From: Piliocolobus tephrosceles
Lineage: Eukaryota; Chordata; Mammalia; Primates; Cercopithecidae
Assembly: GCF_002776525.5 (NCBI RefSeq)
Contig: NC_045436.1
Location: 8,182,515-8,246,514 of the forward strand
Length of the DNA stretch: 64,000 nt
Direction: 5' to 3'
The notes under the pieces are model-generated. The model was not told the DNA's origin. It worked only from the letters and a program-made list of their open reading frames with translations, and did not search any database. Of the stretch, positions 57,707 through 64,000 are shown in pieces. The position numbers and the translations under genes were made by a program. The first letter of the stretch is position 1; each line of letters begins with the position of its first letter.

Positions 57707-58730
57707 TTAATTAGATCCCATTTGTCAATTTTGGCTTTTGCTGCCGTTGCTTTTGGTGTTTTAGACATGAAGTCCTTGCCCATGCCTATGTCCTGAATGG
57801 TACTACCTACGTTTTCTTCTAGGGTTTTTATGGTATTAGGTCTAACATTTAAGTCTCTAATCCATCTTGAATTAATTTTCGTATAAGGAGTAAGGAAAGG
57901 ATCCAGTTTCAGCTTTCTACTTATGGCTAGCCAATTTTCCCAGCACCATTTATTAAATAGGGAATCCTTTCCCCATTTCTTGTTTCTCTCAGGTTTGTCA
58001 AAGATCAGATGGCTGTAGATGTGTGGTATTATTTCTGAGGACTCTGTTCTGTTCCATTGGTCTATTTCTCTGTTTTGGTACCAGTACCATGCTGTTTTGG
58101 TTACTGTAGCCTTGTAGTATAGTTTGAAGTCAGGTAGCGTGATGCCTCCAGCTTTGTTCTTTTGACTTAGGATTGTCTTGGCAATGCGGGCTCTTTTTTG
58201 GTTCCATATGAACTTTAAAGCCGTTTTTTCCAATTCTGTGAAGAAACTCATTGGTAGCTTGATGGGGATGGCATTGAATCTATAAATAACCTTGGGCAGT
58301 ATGGCCATTTTCACGATATTGATTCTTCCTATCCATGAGCATGGTATGTTCTTCCATTTGTTAGTGTCCTCTTTTATTTCACTGAGCAGTGGTTTGTAGT
58401 TCTCCTTGAAGAGGTCCTTTCCATCCCTTGTAAGTTGGATTCCTAGGTATTTTATTCTCTTTGAAGCAATTGTGAATGGAAGTTCATTCATGATTTGGCT
58501 CTCTGTTTGTCTGTTACTGGTGTATAAGAATGCTTGTGATTTTTGCACATTGATTTTGTATCCTGAGACTTTGCTGAAGTTGCTTATCAGCTTAAGGAGA
58601 TTTTGGGCTGAGACAATGGGGTTTTCTAAATATACAATCATGTCATCTGCAAACAGGGACAATTTGACTTCTTCTTTTCCTAACTGGATACCCTTTATTT
58701 CTTTCTCTTGCCTGATTGCCCTAGCCAGAA
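57707..58730 (-). pseudogene. L1 ORF2 segment, inverted part
   Basis: On the minus strand it encodes ORF2 from just before FADD (SLFADDMIVYLENPIVSAQ) to KAKIDKWDLIK, an open stretch of more than 330 codons that runs through into flanking DNA. It has no ORF2 start, no endonuclease and no C-terminus, so it cannot act in retrotransposition. Confidence 0.92.
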
Positions 58731-59512
58731 CTTAGAGCTTCTGCACAGCAAAAGAAACTACCATCAGAGTGAACAGGCAACCTACAGAATGGGAGAAAAT
58801 TTTTGCAATCTACTCATCTGACAAAGGGCTAATATCCAGAATCTACAAAGAACTCAAACAAATTTACAAGAAAAAAACAAACAACCCCATCAAAAAGTGG
58901 GCAAAGGATATTAACAGACATTTCTCAAAAGAAGACATTCATACAGCCAACAGACACATGAAAAAACGCTCATCATCACTGGCCATCAGAGAGATGCAAA
59001 TCAAAACCACAATGAGATACCATCTCACAACAGTTAGAATGGCAATCATTAAAAAGTCAGGAAACAACAGGTGCTGTAGAGGATGTGGAGAAATAGGAAC
59101 ACTTTTACACTGTTGGTGGGATTGTAAACTAGTTCAACCATTATGGAAAACCGTATGGTGATTCCTCAAGGATCTAGAACTAGATGTACCATATGACCCA
59201 GCCATCCCACTACTGGGTATATACCCAAAGGATTATAAATCATGCTGCTATAAAGACACATGCACACGCATGTTTATTGCGGCACTATTCACAATAGCAA
59301 AGACTTGGAATCAACCCAAATGTCCATCAGTGACAGACTGGATTAAGAAAATGTGGCACATATACACCATGGAATTTTATGCAGCCATAAAAAAGGATGA
59401 GTTTGCGTCCTTTGTAGGGACATGGATGCAGCTGGAAACCATCATTCTTAGCAAACTATCACAAGAACAGGAAACCAAACACCGCATGTTCTCACTCATA
59501 GGTGGGAACTGA
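58731..59512 (+). pseudogene. L1 ORF2 C-terminal segment, sense part
   Basis: Covers the ORF2 C-terminus including an intact C-x3-C-x7-H-x4-C motif (RCCRGCGEIGTLLHCWWDC). A TGA replaces the conserved Arg codon after KTVW (near 59160). The natural ORF2 stop follows at 59510-59512. The 3'UTR (59513-59734) has a G-rich tract at 59568-59589. Confidence 0.92.
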
Positions 59513-59763
59513 ACAATGACATCACTTGGACTCGGGAAGGGGAACATCACACATCGGGGCCTATCATGGGGAGGGGGGAGGGAGGAGGGATTGCATTGGG
59601 AGTTATACCTGATATAAATGACGAATTGATGGGTGCTGACGAGTTGATGGGTGCAGCACACCAACATGGCACAAGTATACATATGTAACAAACCTGCACG
59701 TTATGCACATGTACCCTAGAACTTAAAGTATAATAAAAAAAAAAAAAAAAAAGAAAGCTCTGT

Positions 59764-60439
59764 AATTCTGGTGACCAAAGATTCTCAATCTCAAGCTGGA
59801 TGAAGGCCCAGCTTTGAATACACACAATTGAAGGAATTTCTGGACAAAATGTGGAGAGAAAGAAGAGAGAGAGGGAATACATTTTATGAGACAGAATCTG
59901 GGAAAAAATTTAGGGGTTCTGGCTTTCCAGGTATATTAAATTTTGTAGTTGCCTTGCTCAGATTTGACAGTAGATTTTCTGAAGTTTGCATTCATCCTTG
60001 CTCAAATGGATTTGAGTGTAGTTGACAGCTGGCTGGAATAGACAGAGAAAGAGATAGACCAAGCAGGATATATGGTCTGAGGATGAAACAATATGATGGG
60101 TAGGTAATGTAGGGGATGGAGGAACCCTTGATGGACTGCAGTGATTGGGAAAGAACTCTGTTTTTTTTGGATAGCGGACAATACAAAACTCACGATAGTC
60201 GCACCACAACTCTAACATGCAGAGATATTTGAAATTGACTATGAAAACAGAATATACTTTTAGTTGGACATCAAAGGCTGGAGTCCTTGAATGTGCTCTT
60301 AAATGAATGAATTCTTCTGCTGTTATTGGATTAAGTCATCTAATCTAGGCAAAGCCAGTTAATCTAAATTGTTTCATATGAAATGAAAACCTAGAAGTTA
60401 TACTTCACTCTACAACGTACCTCATCCCATCCATCTACA
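59764..60439. other. Unique spacer
   Basis: No feature recognised. Confidence 0.45.
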
Positions 60440-61065
60440 ATCGTGTTAGTTCTGAATACATGTACTTCTCTCCATCCCTACTTCTATTTGCCTAATCTAA
60501 GCTACCCATATCTGTTTTCAGAGCAACTGCAATAGCTTTTTAACAGGTATCCTTACTTCTCCTACAATTCATTCTTCAGAGAGTTGCGATTATTCCTTCA
60601 CAAACAGAAGTCAAGTCCGCTACTCAGAACCTTTAATGGCTTCCCACTGCTCCTAGAAAAAGACGCAAACTTTCTACCATGGCTGCAGACCCTCCATACA
60701 GGATGTAGATGCTGTTTCTGCAGACGCACCTCACACAATTATCTGCCTGGCTAGCTGCTCTCCAGATCAACGGAGTCCCAACTTTTGGATCGCGTTTTTC
60801 CCTGTACCTAAAATGCTCTTCACCTTGTTCTTTGAATACCTTATTCTCATCTTGTAAGCGCCCATTCAAAAGACACTTTCTACTTAATTTCCTCTATAGC
60901 ATCCATCATAGCGTGAAATATCTTGTTCCTTTCCATTATTATAATTTGTCTTTCCACACTAAAATTTAAGCTCTAGGAGGGAGGGGTTTAGACTCCTTCT
61001 TCCCTAAGAATGCCTGCCATGTCGTCGATACTCAGCAAACGCTTGTCGAATAAATTCTTGAAAGG
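60440..61065 (+). mobile_element. L2 LINE 3' end, sense
   Basis: TTTAATGGCTTCCCACTGCT, CTAGAAAAAGACGCAAACTT, GACCCTCCATACAGGAT, CCCTGTACCTAAAATGCTCT and TTAAGCTCTAGGAGGGAGGG, then CTCAGCAAACGCTTGTCGAA. This is the order of the L2 ORF2 end and 3'UTR. The 60709-60969 frame falls inside it and is not a gene. Confidence 0.82.
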
Positions 61066-61640
61066 TGGCGTCTTTCCATGAGGACCCACCTTTTGACACA
61101 AAGTATCCCCCTTCCAATTTGTGTATGCAGGCAAATGGTCCATCTGAAATTGAGGCACATAGGGAATAATTAGCAGATACAGACTGTGACCCAGAACTGG
61201 AAGTCTAAATTCTTTCTTAGAGTAAAATTATCTTCAGCAAAATAAATCCTTAAAAGAACTATGTTATATGGTAGAGCAAGCTGAGGTTCTGTGTGTTTTC
61301 GAGGAGCTGTGTTCTCATGAGACATCCCTGGAGTTATCAGTGAGGCTCCTGGAAAGAGCGTGGTTAAGGATATCACGAATAGGCCAGTTGTGGGAGGGCC
61401 ATCCCTGGCATCTTACAATTTGTTCTTTCTTTCTTGTGCTGTAGCAACTTCTCTGCAGTAGGATGCAGTGAGACTATTACTGTTAAGTGTTCTTGACAGA
61501 GGGGTTGGAATTGCCAAACCATACACAAAGGGGGAGAGTTCCATGACTCATCTAAATCAGTCAGTAGGAAACAGAAACTCAAGAACAAGTTTCTTGAGTG
61601 TTTAGTGAATTTTGAGTAGCTGCTCAATTATTCTAGATTT
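61066..61640. other. Unique spacer
   Basis: No feature recognised. A small inverted repeat (CTCAAGAA..TTCTTGAG) lies near 61577-61597. Confidence 0.45.
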
Positions 61641-61652
61641 TGAACTTTTTAA

Positions 61653-61952
61653 CTTTTTTTAGAGATAGGATCTCGCTCTGTCATCCAGGCTGGAGTGCAA
61701 TGGGAGTGATCATGGCTCACTTCAGCCTCAGCCTTCCCAGGATCATGCAATCCTCCCACCTCAGCCTCCCACGTACCCAGGAATACAAATGCATGCCACC
61801 ATGACTGGCTATTTATTTTTATTTTTATTTTTTGTAGAGACAGGGTCTCATTATATTGCCAAGGCTGGTCTCCAACCCATGGGCTCAAGCCGTCCTCCAG
61901 CCTCAGCCTCCCAAAATGTTGGGATTACAGGCATGAGCCACTGTGCCCCACC
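61653..61952 (-). mobile_element. Old Alu (AluJ-like), antisense
   Basis: AGAGATAGGATCTCGCTCTG, TCATGCAATCCTCCCACCTC, TTTTTGTAGAGACAGGGTCT and GGGATTACAGGCATGAGCCA. Approximate flanks TGAACTTTTTAA (61641-61652) and TGAACTTTCAAT (61953-61964) suggest the target-site duplication. Confidence 0.92.
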
Positions 61953-61984
61953 TGAACTTTCAATGTATAAACTTTAAATGGATT

Positions 61985-63070
61985 TCTCACTTATAAGCAT
62001 TCTCAAACAGGAACTTTTTAAAACAAATGTTTAAAAGAACAGTTTTAGATTTACAGAATTATTGCACATGTAGTTCCTATATTTCCACATTCAGCTTTCC
62101 CTCATTAGTATAGTAATTTCACTACAATTAATGAGCCAATAGTGAAATGTTCCTATTTATTTAAGGCCATACATTATTCAGATTTCCTCTGTATTCCTTA
62201 ATGGCCCTTATCTGTCCCAGGATCCCATGATGGGTACCACATTGCATTTGGGCATCACGTCCCCCGAGCTTCTCTTGGCTGTGCCAGTTTCTCAGTCTTT
62301 GTTTTTGATGACCTTGGCAGGTTTGAGGCGCCCTGGTCAGGTATGTTGTAGAATGTCTCACGATGGGGATTCATCTAATGTTTTCCTCACGACTAGACTG
62401 AGATAAAGTCTGTCTGGGAGGAAGACCACAGGGGTAAAGTGATCTTTTCATGGTGTAGAAAGGGTATGTGCTACCCACACGACGTGGTGTTGATGTCAGC
62501 CTGCATGGCCTGGCTGGACGTTGTGTTTGTTGGGTTTCCCCAGCGCAGGGTTGCTCTTTTTCTCTCCCCGTGCGCTCTGTACTCTTTGGAAGAAAGTCAC
62601 TATTCACAGCCGCACTTAAGGAGTGGGGCATGTGCTTGATCTCTGCAATGGCAGAGCATCTACATAAATCATCTAGAATTTTCTGCCACCAGGGGTTTGT
62701 CATTTCTCCCCCATCTATTTATTATTTATTTATTAAATTATTTGCTTGTATCAGTACTTGTGGCTCGTTATTTTTGTTATTCGGATTACAATCCAACAGT
62801 ACTTTATTTTACTACTTTAATTTGTTGCTCCGATTGCTTCAGCTTTGGCCTCTGGGGACCCTTTCAAGTTGACTCCTGTAATAGGCCCTTGATGTCTTCT
62901 CATCATGGCGTATGTTCTGTCTCTGGCATCTTCTTAGTTTCTGGCACTACCAGGATGCTCCAGATTCATTTTTTATGTTCCCCACCCCAGCCCTAGAAGC
63001 AGTCATTTCTCCAAGGAGCTCTGGTTCCTCTTATTGGAAAATGATATTAGAAACTAAGACCCGAGGGCTT
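61985..63070 (-). mobile_element. Ancient L1 (L1M class), antisense
   Basis: AGAACAGTTTTAGATTTACA near the start, then CTGTCCCAGGATCCCATGAT, TTTTTGATGACCTTGGCAGG, GGAGGAAGACCACAGGGGTA, GGAAGAAAGTCACTATTCAC, CCAACAGTACTTTATTTTAC and CTCCAAGGAGCTCTGGTTCC. This is the usual reverse order of a widespread old L1M segment. Frames at 62371-62996 on both strands lie within it and are not genes. Confidence 0.75.
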
Positions 63071-64000
63071 GGCATTTCAAGGAGGAATTTTGATGGATAA
63101 TTTGTAATATGCCCAAATAGTTGTATTTGTAAATAAAAATCTACTGTGAACTATCATTTAAATGTCATCAACATTTTTATAGGTCAGCTATAGAAATGGG
63201 AATAATTTCATCATATATTAAACAGCAACTAACTTATGTTCATTTCTGATATAAAAATCTAGAATCATGGAAAGAAAAATTAGTGACATAAGAGTTAATT
63301 TATATTTTGGACCATTTAATGTCCATCTGCATTAATCCAACATATCAATTATTTGCCTGCTTCTGAGATCTAGGACATGCCATTTATCTATTTCTTTATC
63401 AATTTCCTTACTTATTTTTACACTTCAAATGAATAATGACAACAAAAAAGCTTAATGTCAGTAACATGGATTTTTAGAGGAATAAACATACTAAGTTTTA
63501 CTGGAATGGAAAACACTCATCTCATTAAGAAGAGACAATGTTATGTCTTTGCTTTGGTTTGCTGCTATTTATAAAATGAGACTTTCTTTTTCAAAATTAC
63601 TTTTGAGAGTGCATAATTTGTATTCAGCAATCACTGATTTGCTTTAAATAATACTGGCAATTTTTCAGATTTTAACCATGTCAAGTAGATTTAATTTTAA
63701 ACATTGTTGTAATTTTTAGTAATTTAGATAAAGTTGAAGAACCTTTGGGTAATTACAACTTTATTTCTATTATATAGGCTAGTTCAACTCCATTAACACG
63801 TTCCCTCCTTTTTAGTTTTCCCTAGTTGGTTGGTTCTTCCAATGCTGAAGATAAATTTTAAGAAAAATAATTTGACAATAAATTACTGCAGATTCAGTGG
63901 TGAGCAAGTCATGGACATTGAATGCAGTCTGCCAGGATTACTGGTTGAGTGTGAAAAATACAAAGAGAAGGATAAGTGTTGGATTTTAGCCTATATATAG
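63071..64000. other. Unique AT-rich sequence, no gene seen
   Basis: No repeat family or coding pattern recognised up to the window end. Confidence 0.5.

Larger units (their letters stand above)
57707..59751 (+). mobile_element. Young L1 with 5' inversion (twin priming) and target-site duplication
   Basis: The left 1,024 bases are antisense L1 ORF2 and the right 1,021 bases are sense L1 from ORF2 to the A tail (59735-59751). The switch is at 58730/58731. The antisense part ends, in L1 terms, at CTAATTAAAC and the sense part begins AGAGCTTCTGCAC, so the halves abut in the parent L1 with only a few bases lost. The exact 12-base flanking repeat AGAAAGCTCTGT is at 57695-57706 and 59752-59763. The CT|AGAA insertion site resembles the L1 endonuclease preference TT|AAAA. 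Confidence 0.97.

Noticed and set aside
1..64000. CRISPR arrays, operons, phage or plasmid features, tRNA or rRNA genes
   Set aside because: None seen. All short regular repeats are eukaryotic microsatellites, and the dispersed repeats are primate retroelements.

Overview
This is ordinary primate nuclear DNA: AT-rich, gene-poor, and dominated by LINE-1, Alu, MIR, L2 and MLT1-type repeats. I find no host protein-coding gene, no structural RNA gene and no CRISPR array. The long open frames are either L1 remnants or chance and low-complexity frames. Three Alu copies (40945-41237, 53273-53578, 53631-53968) carry changes I associate with the Old World monkey AluYRa lineage, such as GGCTCAAGCCTGTAATCCC. 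A cercopithecid monkey (macaque, baboon or vervet type) is therefore the best guess. The locus itself cannot be named from the sequence.

Layout. 1-1615 is a young antisense L1 ORF2 fragment, cut by the window edge, whose reading frame is still open. 3183-3955 is an ancient antisense L1 with a small DNA-transposon remnant inside it. 7.4-18.1 kb is mostly unique sequence with seven Alus or Alu fragments, one MIR, one MLT1 LTR and a CTCF-like motif. 18.3-19.0 kb holds an old L1 3' end. 21.2-28.5 kb is a nest: an older L1 3' end interrupted by a full-length 6.2-kb L1PA element (5'UTR, dead ORF1, dead ORF2, 3'UTR, target-site duplications), and interrupted again by a 326-bp internal L1PA ORF2 fragment.

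29.3-43.8 kb alternates unique sequence with Alus, two MLT1-like LTRs, MIR and L2 relics and an old sense L1. 43.8-53 kb is mostly unique, AT-rich DNA with MIRs, several alternating purine-pyrimidine microsatellites and two local tandem duplications. 53.27-53.97 kb has two young Alus in inverted orientation only 52 bp apart. 57.7-59.75 kb is a young L1 whose 5' half is inverted (twin priming), with clear target-site duplications. 60.4-63.1 kb holds an L2, an antisense AluJ and an ancient antisense L1. The last 0.9 kb is unique.

Nothing here looks like an undescribed biological system. The items most worth a second look are structural: the open L1 reverse-transcriptase frame at the left edge, its near-identical direct partner about 58 kb away, the close inverted Alu pair, the internal L1 fragment without an L1 3' end, the twin-primed L1, and a perfect 17-bp-arm palindrome at 29260-29296. 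Repeat family names are from memory of consensus sequences. Subfamily assignments are inferences that RepeatMasker could confirm.
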